Shown one piece after another: positions 23,659 through 32,215 of a stretch of DNA of 52,106 nt. Numbering within the stretch: the first letter of the stretch is position 1; the number at the start of each line of letters is the position of its first letter. Source of the DNA: an uncultured Mycoplasmatota bacterium (GTDB lineage: Bacteria > Bacillota_I > Bacilli_A > RF39 > UBA660). The notes beneath the pieces are model-generated. The model was not told where the DNA came from. It was given only the letters and a program-made list of their open reading frames with translations, and did not search any database. Location: assembly GCA_900547465.1 (NCBI GenBank), contig URHJ01000006.1:1-52106 (forward strand). The letters are read 5' to 3'. The position numbers were made by a program, and so were the translations under genes.

Positions 23659-25411
23659 TGTCCAATTCCTCCTTTGATAATTGTGATAAAGCTATTTGTT
23701 TGTAAACTTCACAATTTTTTAATAATTCCTTGTGAGTACCACTACCTACACACTTGCCATTATCTAAAACAATAATCTTATCTGCATTCATAATTGTACC
23801 TATTCTTTGTGCAACAATTAAATTTGTAGCATCTTTAGTATATTTTTTTAACTCATGACGAAGAGTGGAATCTGTTTTATAATCAAGTGCTGAGAAAGAA
23901 TCATCAAATATATATATTTCAGGTTCTCTAGCAATAGCACGAGCAATAGCTAATCTTTGCTTCTGTCCACCAGATACATTAGTACCACCTTGAGCAAGAT
24001 AAGTTTCATATTTATCATCCATCTTTTCTACAAATTCACTAGCTTGTGCTACTTTAATCGCATCTTTTATTATCTTTTCAGTCTTTTTACGTCCATTATC
24101 TCCATATGAAACATTGTAATTAACGCTTCCAGAGAAAATTACTGCCTTTTGTGGTACATATCCTATTTTATTATTTAAAAACTCTTGCTTGTACTCTTTT
24201 ACATTAACTCCATCTATTAATATTTCACCATCAGTCACATCGTAAAATCTAGGTACTAGATTAATCAAAGTAGACTTACCACTACCAGTTGATCCAATAA
24301 ATGCAACGGTCTCACCCTTTTCTGCTTTAAATGAAATATTCTCCAACAAATATTCCTCAGCATCAGGATATTTAAATGAAACATTCTTAAATTCTACAGT
24401 TCCAATTTCTTTTGTCTTATCCCTATCAAGTTCTCCATCTTTTATTGTAAGTTCTGTATCTAAAACTTCATTAATACGAGCAGCTGATACTTGTGCCCTT
24501 GGTAACATCATAAAAATCATTGCTAACATCAAAAATGCCATAATTACTTGCATCGAATATGATGAAAATACAATCATATCACCAAATAATGAAATCTTAT
24601 CAGCCATAAGTGAATTCTTAATTAAATATGCACCTATAAAATAAATTCCTAAAGCTAGACCATTCATTATCATATACATAATCGGTGACATCACAGAAAA
24701 AGCTTTTTGATTAAATAATTGTTGATTAGTTAATTTATCGTTTACTTTTTCAAATTTATCTTCTTGATACTTCTCTGCATTAAAAGCTCTTACTACTCTA
24801 ATACCAGTTAAATTTTCACGAGTAACACCATTAACTTTATCAATTAATTTTTGAACTATTTTAAACTTAGGAACTACTATCATCATTAAAGTAGCAATAA
24901 CTGACATCAAAATAACTACCGCAACAGCTGTAAGTGCACTCCATTGCCAACTTTTATTTAATATCTTTGTTATAGCCCAAATAGCTGTAATTGGTGCCTT
25001 TAATAGAAGTTGTAATCCCATTCCAATAAGCATTTCTATTTGAGTAACATCATTTGTTGTTCTAGTAATCAAACTATTAACTTGAAACATCTTTATTTCA
25101 TTTGTAGAAAAACTTTCCACTTTTTTAAATATTTGTTCTCTTATTTTCATTGAGAACGTTGAAGATAAATTAGCTACTAAGTAACCTACTATAACTGCAG
25201 ATACTAAAGACCCAAATGCACATGCTAGCATATAACAACCATTAATTATTATATCGTGCATCTTACTACCTTCAGTTTGAACTAATTTAGTAACCTCAGA
25301 CATATAATCTGGCATTTTAAGTTCTAAATAAACTTGTGCTATTACAAGTAACAACACAATTAACATCACACCAAATTCTTTTTTAGTAAAATTTTTAATT
25401 AGTTTTCTCAT
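23651..25411 (-). CDS. ABC exporter half-transporter (TMD-NBD)
   Basis: 586 residues: six TM helices within 1-320, then an NBD with Walker A GSTGSGKST, Q-loop VPQKAVIFSGSV, signature VSGGQKQRLAIARA and Walker B IYIFDDSFSALD. The D after Walker B, where Glu is expected, makes this the partner with a non-canonical catalytic base, as is usual for one half of heterodimeric exporters. GAGGAAG precedes the ATG. The gene starts within the end of the MarR gene (17-base overlap) and ends within the start of the second half, so all three are coupled. Confidence 0.95.
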   Translation of the reverse strand: MRKLIKNFTKKEFGVMLIVLLLVIAQVYLELKMPDYMSEVTKLVQTEGSKMHDIIINGCYMLACAFGSLVSAVIVGYLVANLSSTFSMKIREQIFKKVESFSTNEIKMFQVNSLITRTTNDVTQIEMLIGMGLQLLLKAPITAIWAITKILNKSWQWSALTAVAVVILMSVIATLMMIVVPKFKIVQKLIDKVNGVTRENLTGIRVVRAFNAEKYQEDKFEKVNDKLTNQQLFNQKAFSVMSPIMYMIMNGLALGIYFIGAYLIKNSLMADKISLFGDMIVFSSYSMQVIMAFLMLAMIFMMLPRAQVSAARINEVLDTELTIKDGELDRDKTKEIGTVEFKNVSFKYPDAEEYLLENISFKAEKGETVAFIGSTGSGKSTLINLVPRFYDVTDGEILIDGVNVKEYKQEFLNNKIGYVPQKAVIFSGSVNYNVSYGDNGRKKTEKIIKDAIKVAQASEFVEKMDDKYETYLAQGGTNVSGGQKQRLAIARAIAREPEIYIFDDSFSALDYKTDSTLRHELKKYTKDATNLIVAQRIGTIMNADKIIVLDNGKCVGSGTHKELLKNCEVYKQIALSQLSKEELDNA

Positions 25412-25874
25412 TTTCTTCCTCCTCTTGAATATTATGTTGCATTTTTAGAATAACTCTGAAAAAAGTCTCTAAATCTTCCTGTGATATTCCCTTTTTAATA
25501 TTATTCTCCATTGTTTTTATTTTTTCTAATCTCTCATAGAAAATTTTACTTGTTTTTTTATTTAATATTATTTTCTTAACTCTTGTATCATTCTTATCAA
25601 TAACCCTTTCAATAAAACCATTCTTCTCCATAGTTTGTAAAACTCCAGAAACTGTTGCTCTTCTAAGTTTCAAAACATTTTCCAAGTCTTTTTGATATAC
25701 GCAAGAACCATCGTGTTCCAAAATATATTCTATGATTTGCATCTGAGTTGGTGTCATTGTTTTATTAATTAATGCATCTTTTGCTTTTAACATATCTTCT
25801 CTGCTACAAATTCTTCTAAAAATCATTTTATCTAAAGTTTTGATTTGATACAAAATATCTTGTTCTCTTTTCAA
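25395..25874 (-). CDS. MarR-family transcriptional regulator of the exporter operon
   Basis: 159 residues with the winged helix region MTPTQMQIIEYILEHDGSCVYQKDLENVLKLRRATVSGVLQTMEKNGFIERVIDKNDTRVKKIILN, the textbook MarR fold and wing (D-x-R). Such proteins usually sense a toxic compound and release DNA. The start is TTG at 25874, behind a weak GAAGAG site; no better ATG exists before the first conserved helix. It is the first gene of the operon with two exporter halves, so it most likely represses them and itself. The promoter lies 32 bases upstream. Confidence 0.92.
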   Translation of the reverse strand: MKREQDILYQIKTLDKMIFRRICSREDMLKAKDALINKTMTPTQMQIIEYILEHDGSCVYQKDLENVLKLRRATVSGVLQTMEKNGFIERVIDKNDTRVKKIILNKKTSKIFYERLEKIKTMENNIKKGISQEDLETFFRVILKMQHNIQEEEENEKTN

Positions 25875-25905
25875 TTTATCACTCTTCTTTGTTATCCGCT
25901 TTCTA

Positions 25906-25934
25906 ATTTTATAATTATATTACAATTTTGTCAA
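25906..25934 (-). promoter_or_regulatory. Promoter of the MarR-ABC exporter operon
   Basis: Minus strand TTGACA (25929-25934), 17 bases, TAAAAT (25906-25911). The spacer is an AT-rich near-palindrome (TTGTAATATAATTATAA) that could hold the MarR operator. Confidence 0.6.
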
Positions 25935-25969
25935 TAGCCTTACAATTATTTTTCATAAAAAAAAACACT

Positions 25970-26850
25970 TTATTTTGTAGACAAGAAACATCTACCTTTT
26001 GTGTTATATCTTTTTCTATATTCTTTTAATTTATTTTTTGCTCTATCACAATCATCAGTATAAATAGCTAAATCATCAACCATATCATTCCTACGTATTT
26101 TTTTCAAAGCACCCTCTTCTAACTGTCTTATTCTCTCTCTTGATAAATTATAATGATTTGCTATTTCCTGAAGAGATAATACTTTGCCATCTATAAAACC
26201 ATACCTAAGAGCTATAATTTCTTTTTCTCTTTTTCTTCGATTTTCTCAAAAGAACTTGAAAAATCACAAGGAAAACAGTTTCCCAATTTCAATTCTTCTT
26301 TTGATTTTTCATCATCAAAATTATTCTTTGCATTCTTAATTATTTCATCTAAACTAACAGTATCAACCATATATGTTTTTAACTCTTTAATAACATCTAC
26401 TGACAAATCAGTATACTCTGAAATCTCTTCTAACCTTGGTTTTCTTTGTAATTTCTGCATCAACTCATATTCAGCACGTTTTAAGTCTCTTACTTGCAAT
26501 TCCTTACGTCTACTAATTTTTACATTTCTAGACTGATCATAAATAGCCTCATAAATATATTTCTTTATCCAAAAAGCTGCATAGGTTGAAAACTTAATAT
26601 TTCTTTTTTTATCAAATCTAACAATCGCATCATATAATCCTAAATTTCCTTCTTGAATTAAATCTAAAATAGGAATCACACTATTATTGCATTTCTTAGC
26701 AATAGATACAACTAATCCCAAGTTATGTTCTACTATTTTATTTATTGCTTCTCTATCATTTTCCATACTTTTTTCAATAAGAGTATCAAGTTCATCTTGA
26801 GAAAGCACTGGTCTTATTTCTTTTAAATATAAAGTAAGTGAATCCATCAT
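25970..26850 (-). CDS. Sigma-70 family RNA polymerase sigma factor, split by a -1 frameshift
   Basis: The 5' frame (from ATG 26850) encodes regions 1.2 to 3: EHNLGLVVSIAKKC, IPILDLIQEGNLGLYDAIVRFD, FSTYAAFWIKKYIYEAI, SRRKELQVRDLKRAEYEL. It ends at a TAG at 26212. The -1 frame continues without a stop to 25970 and encodes a complete region 4: IIALRYGFIDGKVLSLQEIANHYNLSRERIRQLEEGALKKIR. The shift falls at a purine run with GAAAAAG at 26221-26227. Joined, the protein would be about 293 residues, the size of a group 2/3 sigma. Without region 4 it could not recognise a -35 element. It may be a programmed slip, a real mutation or an assembly error. Confidence 0.85.
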
Positions 26851-26884
26851 AAACTCCACCTCAGAACATATATAATATCACAAA

Positions 26885-26915
26885 AAAAAGTTTTATTCAA
26901 ATAAAACCCTTTCTG
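26885..26915 (-). terminator. Terminator after the Nat-type ABC permease gene
   Basis: Minus strand GTTTTATT-tg-AATAAAAC followed by eight T; it overlaps the last codons of the permease gene. Confidence 0.75.
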
Positions 26916-28032
26916 ATTTATATTGTTTAATAATTATTTTTAATACAATTCCAATTACTACAACAGTAGATATAAACATACATAAGATATTTACGATATC
27001 ATATTTATTATTAATAATATCTTGAAATATTAAATTATAATTTAAAAATGGAATCAAAGATAATACAGGAGTTAATTTAATATTCATAATTAAAGCTATC
27101 ATTCCAGGAAAGAAAGTAATAAAAGTTAATGGAGTCAAAGCACTCTGTGCTTCTTTAAAAGTTTTTGCTTTGCTAGCAATCGCAATACATAACCCACTAA
27201 TTAATAAAGAATACGCAACAATTATAATTGATACAAAAATATAAGCAGAAACTGGAAGCATTAAATTAACATCCTTATAAAGTTCAAAACTATTATTTGC
27301 TATATATAAAGATATTATTGTTAAGATTAAACTAATCATACCCGTAATAATAGATGAAATACTTACCCCTAAAAACTTACCTAGTATAATATCTCTACTT
27401 TTAATAGGAAATGTTAATAAAGTCTCCAAAGTACCCCTTTCTTTTTCACCAGCAGTTGTATCAGTTGCGGGATAAGTAGAAGAAACAGTTATAGCCATAA
27501 TTATAAATAAGAAAGCATAAGTAGTTATATAATTAGAAAAATAATTTTCAGTTTTACTTATTTTAGTTTTTACTTTAAATGGTTCCAATATATTATTATC
27601 AATTCCAAGACTAGTTAAATTTTTTCTTTCTAAGTACTCTTTAAATGTTTGAAAATATACATCCATAACTGATGTTGCATAACTAGTTCTTTCATTATCA
27701 TTTCCCATCATAATATAAGTATCATCTTTCTTTACAACGTACAGATCAATCTTTTCATCTTCATATTTTTTCTTTAAACTATCTATATTATCTTCATATA
27801 TCTTAATTTTTAAACTCTTAGCTATTTCTTTTTCTTCACTAGATAACTTATAAGAAAAACCAATCTTTTTATATTCATCTTGTTTTTGATTTACTTCTGA
27901 ATCAAAAAGATAAGACATACCTAAAACTAATAAAGGTATCATAAATGGTACTATTAACATAAGTGACATTGTTTTCTTATCTCTAAACATTTCCCTTAAT
28001 TCTTTTTTTAAAACATTCAATAAATTATTCAT
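26893..28032 (-). CDS. ABC-2 type transporter permease (NatB/YhaP-like)
   Basis: About 379 residues: N-terminal TM (MSLMLIVPFMIPLLVLGMSYLF), a ~140-residue extracellular domain, then five TM helices from ITTYAFLFIIMAITVSSTYP. The motif TAGEKERGTLETLLTFPIKSRDIILGKFLG is the ABC-2 permease signature; it matches NatB-type sodium or drug export permeases. The ATG at 28032 overlaps the stop of the ATPase gene and follows GGAGTAGGTG, so the pair is translationally coupled. Substrate not determinable; NatAB pumps sodium, relatives export antibiotics. Confidence 0.93.
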   Translation of the reverse strand: MNNLLNVLKKELREMFRDKKTMSLMLIVPFMIPLLVLGMSYLFDSEVNQKQDEYKKIGFSYKLSSEEKEIAKSLKIKIYEDNIDSLKKKYEDEKIDLYVVKKDDTYIMMGNDNERTSYATSVMDVYFQTFKEYLERKNLTSLGIDNNILEPFKVKTKISKTENYFSNYITTYAFLFIIMAITVSSTYPATDTTAGEKERGTLETLLTFPIKSRDIILGKFLGVSISSIITGMISLILTIISLYIANNSFELYKDVNLMLPVSAYIFVSIIIVAYSLLISGLCIAIASKAKTFKEAQSALTPLTFITFFPGMIALIMNIKLTPVLSLIPFLNYNLIFQDIINNKYDIVNILCMFISTVVVIGIVLKIIIKQYKSERVLFE

Positions 28033-28786
28033 ATTCACCTACTCCATCTCCTAATACTTTAAAAAAGGCATCTCTTAAATTACTAGTTTTTGTATCTTTC
28101 TTTATTTCCTTAGGTGTCCCTCTTTTAATAACTTTCCCTTTATTAATCATTAAAACATAATCACAAATATTTTCAGCCTCTTCCATATAATGAGTTGAAT
28201 AAAGAATAATTTTTCCATTCTTTCTCTCTTCTTTAATAAAATTCAAAATAACCTGACTAGAAATAATATCAAGACCACTAGTAGCTTCATCTAAAATATA
28301 ATATTTAGGATCATGTACTAAGCATCTTGCTATATTTACTCTTTGCATCTGTCCTGTTGATAAATTACCTATACGATTATATAAGAAATCAGTTATTTGA
28401 AGTTTCTCAGCAATATTTTTAATTCTTTTTTCAGAAATTTCTTTCGAAATACCATAAAAACAACAACACATCTTTAAAAGTTCATAAGTAGAAATAGATT
28501 GATATATTTTTGTATTACCAGATAAATATGCAATTTGTTTTTTAATTTCTATTTCATTTCCATCATAAGATAAATTGTCAAATACAACTTTTCCACTAGT
28601 CGGTTCTAATATACCACCTATCATTCTTAAAAGAGTAGTTTTACCAGCTCCATTGGGTCCAAGTATCCCTATAATTGATCCTTCACTTGCTTCAAAACTA
28701 ATCCCATCATTTGCATAAAATTCTCTATTTTTACCATCTTTGCAACATCTTATAAATTTCTTTTTTATATCTTTTACAACTAACAT
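28025..28786 (-). CDS. ABC transporter ATP-binding protein (NatA-like)
   Basis: 253 residues with Walker A GPNGAGKTT, Q-loop YLSGNTKIYQSIST, signature LSTGQMQRVNIARCL, Walker B YILDEATSGLD and switch STHYMEEAENICD. The short type with a C-terminal GTPKEIKKD tail fits the DrrA/NatA group that works with ABC-2 permeases. Both partners are adjacent and overlap, giving a complete exporter with two copies of each. A terminator hairpin from the upstream gene lies at 28806-28828, so it has its own promoter or reads through. Confidence 0.95.
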   Translation of the reverse strand: MLVVKDIKKKFIRCCKDGKNREFYANDGISFEASEGSIIGILGPNGAGKTTLLRMIGGILEPTSGKVVFDNLSYDGNEIEIKKQIAYLSGNTKIYQSISTYELLKMCCCFYGISKEISEKRIKNIAEKLQITDFLYNRIGNLSTGQMQRVNIARCLVHDPKYYILDEATSGLDIISSQVILNFIKEERKNGKIILYSTHYMEEAENICDYVLMINKGKVIKRGTPKEIKKDTKTSNLRDAFFKVLGDGVGEYE

Positions 28787-28805
28787 AATAATATTCCTTT
28801 CAAAG

Positions 28806-28828
28806 AAAAAACACTTAATGTGTTTTAT
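28806..28828 (-). terminator. Terminator upstream of the NatA-like gene
   Basis: Minus strand AACAC-atta-AGTGTT followed by TTTTCTTT, just after the stop of the membrane-anchored acidic protein gene. Confidence 0.6.
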
Positions 28829-28846
28829 TAATATTTATATAAAATT

Positions 28847-29491
28847 TTATCTTGATGCTATTGTAAAGAATATAGTACCAGCTAAAGTCATTCCAATAGC
28901 AATTACAGTTAAAATTATAACAAGATAATTACCAATACCTTTTTTATCAAGCTTCATCAATGTTTTAGGTTTACTCGCTTCAATTTCTTGTTTTGGTAAT
29001 AAATCTCTCAATTTATTAGCAAAATCTATATCAATATTAGAAAGACATAAACTATCATTCTTACTAGTTCTAGCAATAAAATTACAATTATTCTTATCAA
29101 TAACCTCTGTACTAGAATCAAAGACATTATTATGACTATTATAATCTTCTACCATTGGTAATATAAAATTATTTTTGAAATTATCCGTATAAGCAAATTC
29201 TTTTTTTCTAGTAATAGGAGTTGTACCATCTGCAAATCTAACAGTTAAAATATGTTCACACATATCACCCTGTACATTAAAAGATGAAATAACAGAATTA
29301 TCTTCAGTTGAAGTAGAATACATTTCTACAAGTTTATTACGATATTCATTATATTCCATTGAAATAGGATCAATCTGTCCATTATCGTCAATAGAAATCG
29401 TCTCCTCTAAAGTTGGAACTTGTTCCCCAGATACAATTGTAACTGCAGGTGTATCATCAAAAATTGACTTTTCATTATTTTCATTATTCAT
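28847..29491 (-). CDS. Acidic protein with a C-terminal membrane anchor, unknown function
   Basis: About 214 residues from ATG 29491, which follows GGAGGATAATT. The N-terminal ~45 residues are acidic and low complexity. A probable folded middle (EHILTVRFADGTTPITRKKEFAYTDNFKNNFILPMVEDY..NNCNFIARTSKNDSLCLSNID) is followed by a C-terminal helix NYLVIILTVIAIGMTLAGTIFFTI. Topology: cytosolic domain, single tail anchor. The folded part is not one I recognise. It lies ten bases after the very acidic protein gene 29502-30416, suggesting they act together, perhaps on the membrane's inner face. Confidence 0.7.
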   Translation of the reverse strand: MNNENNEKSIFDDTPAVTIVSGEQVPTLEETISIDDNGQIDPISMEYNEYRNKLVEMYSTSTEDNSVISSFNVQGDMCEHILTVRFADGTTPITRKKEFAYTDNFKNNFILPMVEDYNSHNNVFDSSTEVIDKNNCNFIARTSKNDSLCLSNIDIDFANKLRDLLPKQEIEASKPKTLMKLDKKGIGNYLVIILTVIAIGMTLAGTIFFTIASR

Positions 29492-29501
29492 AATTATCCT
29501 C

Positions 29502-30416
29502 CTAAATATCAAGATGAACTTTAGCTTTTTCTAACTCTATTTTTTGTTGTTCTTGTCTTTTTCTTTTTACAGTTTCTATTCTATAATTCTTAGCTTCTTT
29601 TAAAACACCTTCCTGACGATGTTTAGAAAGTGCAAGTTTCATATACTGATCATTCCTAACAATTATTCCCTTTACTGGTAAATCATCTTTTTTATAAATG
29701 TTTCCATCAGAAGTATCTAAATCAGAAACAGTATCTTCTTCCAATGGTTCAGTATCAGAAACATGATAACTTTTAATCTTATTAAACAATTTTTCAGATA
29801 CATAAGCAAAATGTAATTTATCCTCATCACATAATAAATAATATTTATTAGAATTATCTTCTTCATTATCAAAACTAATATCAGAATTACTATCATTGTC
29901 ACTATCTTCTGACTCTTCTAAATCAGAATTTTCTGCATCTTGATCATCACTACTATCATCTAAACTGGATTCATCAGGTGTTTCATCATCGTCATCAGTT
30001 TGAGTATTATCTTCATCTGTATTATTATCCTGAACAGCTTCATCAGATGTTTCAACCTCGTCATTAGTTTGAATACTATCTTCCTCTGTATCATTATTAT
30101 CTTGATTAGACTCTTCATCATCTGTCTCATCATTACTAACTTGATTATCTTCTAAAATATTATTTTTTACATCTTCATTATTTACTTGTACTTCCTCATT
30201 ATTATCTTTTACAGGTACTAAAGAATTATCATACAATTTTTGAATTTTTTCTAACAAGGATAACGCCAAATCTTTAACTTCTATAAATTCACTAACATGC
30301 TTGTCTCTTAAATCAGGATCAATACTACCAATAACTCTTTCCTGATCCTCATAAATATCAAACAAACTAGCCTTAATATCAGTTAGTGAACTTTTATAAT
30401 CGAATTTTTCATTCAT
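29502..30416 (-). CDS. Protein with a long acidic Asp/Glu/Asn/Ser-rich middle, unknown function
   Basis: 304 residues. An N-terminal helical part of ~65 residues (FDYKSSLTDIKASLFDIYEDQERVIGSIDPDLRDKHVSEFIEVKDLALSLLEKI) precedes ~110 residues of nearly pure Asp/Glu/Asn/Ser/Thr, certainly disordered. Then comes a basic C terminus (KHRQEGVLKEAKNYRIETVKRKRQEQQKIELEKA). No signal peptide or TM, so it is cytosolic. The charge separation, acidic middle and basic tail, may let it interact with itself or partners. It is between the YrzB-like gene and the anchored protein. No family recognised. Confidence 0.7.
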   Translation of the reverse strand: MNEKFDYKSSLTDIKASLFDIYEDQERVIGSIDPDLRDKHVSEFIEVKDLALSLLEKIQKLYDNSLVPVKDNNEEVQVNNEDVKNNILEDNQVSNDETDDEESNQDNNDTEEDSIQTNDEVETSDEAVQDNNTDEDNTQTDDDDETPDESSLDDSSDDQDAENSDLEESEDSDNDSNSDISFDNEEDNSNKYYLLCDEDKLHFAYVSEKLFNKIKSYHVSDTEPLEEDTVSDLDTSDGNIYKKDDLPVKGIIVRNDQYMKLALSKHRQEGVLKEAKNYRIETVKRKRQEQQKIELEKAKVHLDI

Positions 30417-30431
30417 ACTATAATCACCAAC

Positions 30432-30689
30432 CTATGCATTCGCAATCTCTCTTAATAATTTTTGAACATCTTTCCATTCATCATTATCACTTATTTCAGT
30501 TAATTGTTTTTGACCATTTTCTTCAATAAATTTAGAGATGTAAATAACAATATCCCCATTAGACTGTTTTTCATTCTTTGTGTAAACAAGATATTGATTC
30601 ATGCTGTCTTTACTATTTAAATATGTAACAACATCAACTTTCTCTTCTTTTCCATCTTGATATACAATATTAATTTTTTCTCCATCCAT
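30432..30689 (-). CDS. DUF1292/YrzB-like small protein
   Basis: About 85 residues from ATG 30689, eight bases after AGAGGGTG. The protein reads as small beta strands followed by a helix: INIVYQDGKEEKVDVVTYLNS, NQYLVYTKNEKQSNGDIVIYISKF, DNDEWKDVQKLLREI. This resembles the DUF1292/YrzB family of Bacillota (typically downstream of yrrK). The match is by pattern; no function is known for the family. Position between the thiol-redox gene and the acidic gene is unusual for YrzB. Confidence 0.6.
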   Translation of the reverse strand: MDGEKINIVYQDGKEEKVDVVTYLNSKDSMNQYLVYTKNEKQSNGDIVIYISKFIEENGQKQLTEISDNDEWKDVQKLLREIANA

Positions 30690-30743
30690 TTTATTCACCC
30701 TCTTTTATTCTAAATATATTATATACTAAATCATAAAAATTTA

Positions 30744-31955
30744 CTAGCTAAAATTAAACATTAACCACTCTGGTTTAAATATCAATAAAACACCAATTAT
30801 AAACATCAAAATACCACTTACTAAATGAGAATATTTGTTATATTTCGTACTAGCAGTAACAACTTTAGTAGTAGCCATAGCTATTACAAAAACAACTATA
30901 TCATCAATTAGAAAAAAGAATATATAAATTAAAGTATAATAGAAAACTTCAATAGAAGAGACTTGATTTAAGGCAAGTAATTGTGTAAATATCAATGGAA
31001 ACCCAGCAGAACAAGCAATTTCAACTACATTAACACTAATAGCTAAGGCCATAACCCCTACTAAAGCTAACAAAAAACTCTTTTCACTAGTAAATTTTTT
31101 AATTCTTTGAAATATTTTTTTACGCTTCTTAGAATCAACCACATGACAACCACTATCATTTGCCTTTATAAAGTTCTTAATATTTATAAAAGCCCCTATC
31201 AAAGCAATTAAAGCAATCACTCTCCTAAACCAGACAGAAAGTAAAGCAGAATATACTAAATTAAACCAAGAAAGCATAATAGCCATATAAAAAATCGCCG
31301 AAATAGTTAAAAAAGAAATTCCTAAAACCCACATTCTTCTTCTGTTTTTCATACCTAAAAGCATACTTATTAAAAATAATAAAACCCACATAGCACAAGG
31401 ATTAAAACCATCTATAAAACCAATAATAACCGCAGCAGTAGGAATAGATACGCTCTTCATATTAACTTTACCAACTAAAGGTAATTTAATAGTAGAAGAT
31501 GAATCTGTTTTTTCTTCCTCTTTACTAAAATCATCAGAAACTTTTTCTTTATATGTACCATTTTTTATTTTAGATACAACATCAGTATATGAATTATCAT
31601 CATCTTGATAATATTTAATAGCTCTTAAAAACGTATTATAACTAGAATCAGAATAACCAGAAAAAACACTTGAACCAATAATAGTTAATGGAACACCACT
31701 CACATCAACTCCCGTTTCTTCTCCAACTTTACCCATCAAAATAGCATTATCTTTATTATTCCATACTTCATAACGAACTATATCTAAATCAGGATATTTT
31801 TTCTTTATCTTTGTAAGAGCCTTCTCTTCCTCTGCACAATGAGGACAACCATCACCATGAAAAAAATAAACTTTTATCTCTCTTGCATAAGTATTAGAAA
31901 TAAAAATAAAAAAAGTAAAAGCAAAAAATAATATATAATTAAAATACTTTTTCAT
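30744..31955 (-). CDS. Thioredoxin domain fused to CcdA/DsbD-like transmembrane domain
   Basis: 403 residues. A signal peptide (LFFAFTFFIFISNTYA) leads to an extracytoplasmic thioredoxin fold with DGCPHC (C37, C40). About 90 residues later the membrane part begins, with VIIGFIDGFNPCAMWVLLFLISMLLG, the CcdA/DsbD signature including the reactive Cys. Six TM helices follow, with a second Cys region at EIACSAGFPLIFT. This lets it pass electrons from cytosolic thioredoxin to an outside thioredoxin domain in one protein. It overlaps the small thioredoxin gene (TAATG), which is a natural electron donor. Target proteins are outside, perhaps the cysteine-rich giant protein. Confidence 0.9.
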   Translation of the reverse strand: MKKYFNYILFFAFTFFIFISNTYAREIKVYFFHGDGCPHCAEEEKALTKIKKKYPDLDIVRYEVWNNKDNAILMGKVGEETGVDVSGVPLTIIGSSVFSGYSDSSYNTFLRAIKYYQDDDNSYTDVVSKIKNGTYKEKVSDDFSKEEEKTDSSSTIKLPLVGKVNMKSVSIPTAAVIIGFIDGFNPCAMWVLLFLISMLLGMKNRRRMWVLGISFLTISAIFYMAIMLSWFNLVYSALLSVWFRRVIALIALIGAFINIKNFIKANDSGCHVVDSKKRKKIFQRIKKFTSEKSFLLALVGVMALAISVNVVEIACSAGFPLIFTQLLALNQVSSIEVFYYTLIYIFFFLIDDIVVFVIAMATTKVVTASTKYNKYSHLVSGILMFIIGVLLIFKPEWLMFNFS

Positions 31956-32215
31956 TATGAATCAATCCCATCTATAACATTTAATATTTCTTCCTTAGAA
32001 TGTTCACCAACCATACGATGAACCTCTCTTCCATCAACAAAAAATATAAAAACAGGCAACATATCACCAGGTTCATATTTTAAAGCTTCTTCTTCATCAA
32101 TATCTATATCAAGTGATGTAATATTTATATCTCTTTCATTAGTTATTTCTCTAAATATTTTATTCATAATTAAACAACCACTACACCACATTGCACCTAT
32201 TTTAACTATTTCCAC
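31955..32215 (-). CDS. Small thioredoxin-like protein (CSGC active site)
   Basis: 86 residues, cytosolic. Active site WCSGC (C11, C14), then a thioredoxin-type fold with ML-PVFIFFVDGREVHRMVGEHSKEEIL, where the cis-proline (P) precedes the strand. I start at GTG 32215, which is ten bases after AAAGGAG, rather than the TTG. The gene begins within the end of the cysteine desulfurase gene and ends at the start of the CcdA fusion, so all three are coupled. It is a likely reductant for the membrane protein's cytosolic cysteines. Confidence 0.85.
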   Translation of the reverse strand: MEIVKIGAMWCSGCLIMNKIFREITNERDINITSLDIDIDEEEALKYEPGDMLPVFIFFVDGREVHRMVGEHSKEEILNVIDGIDS

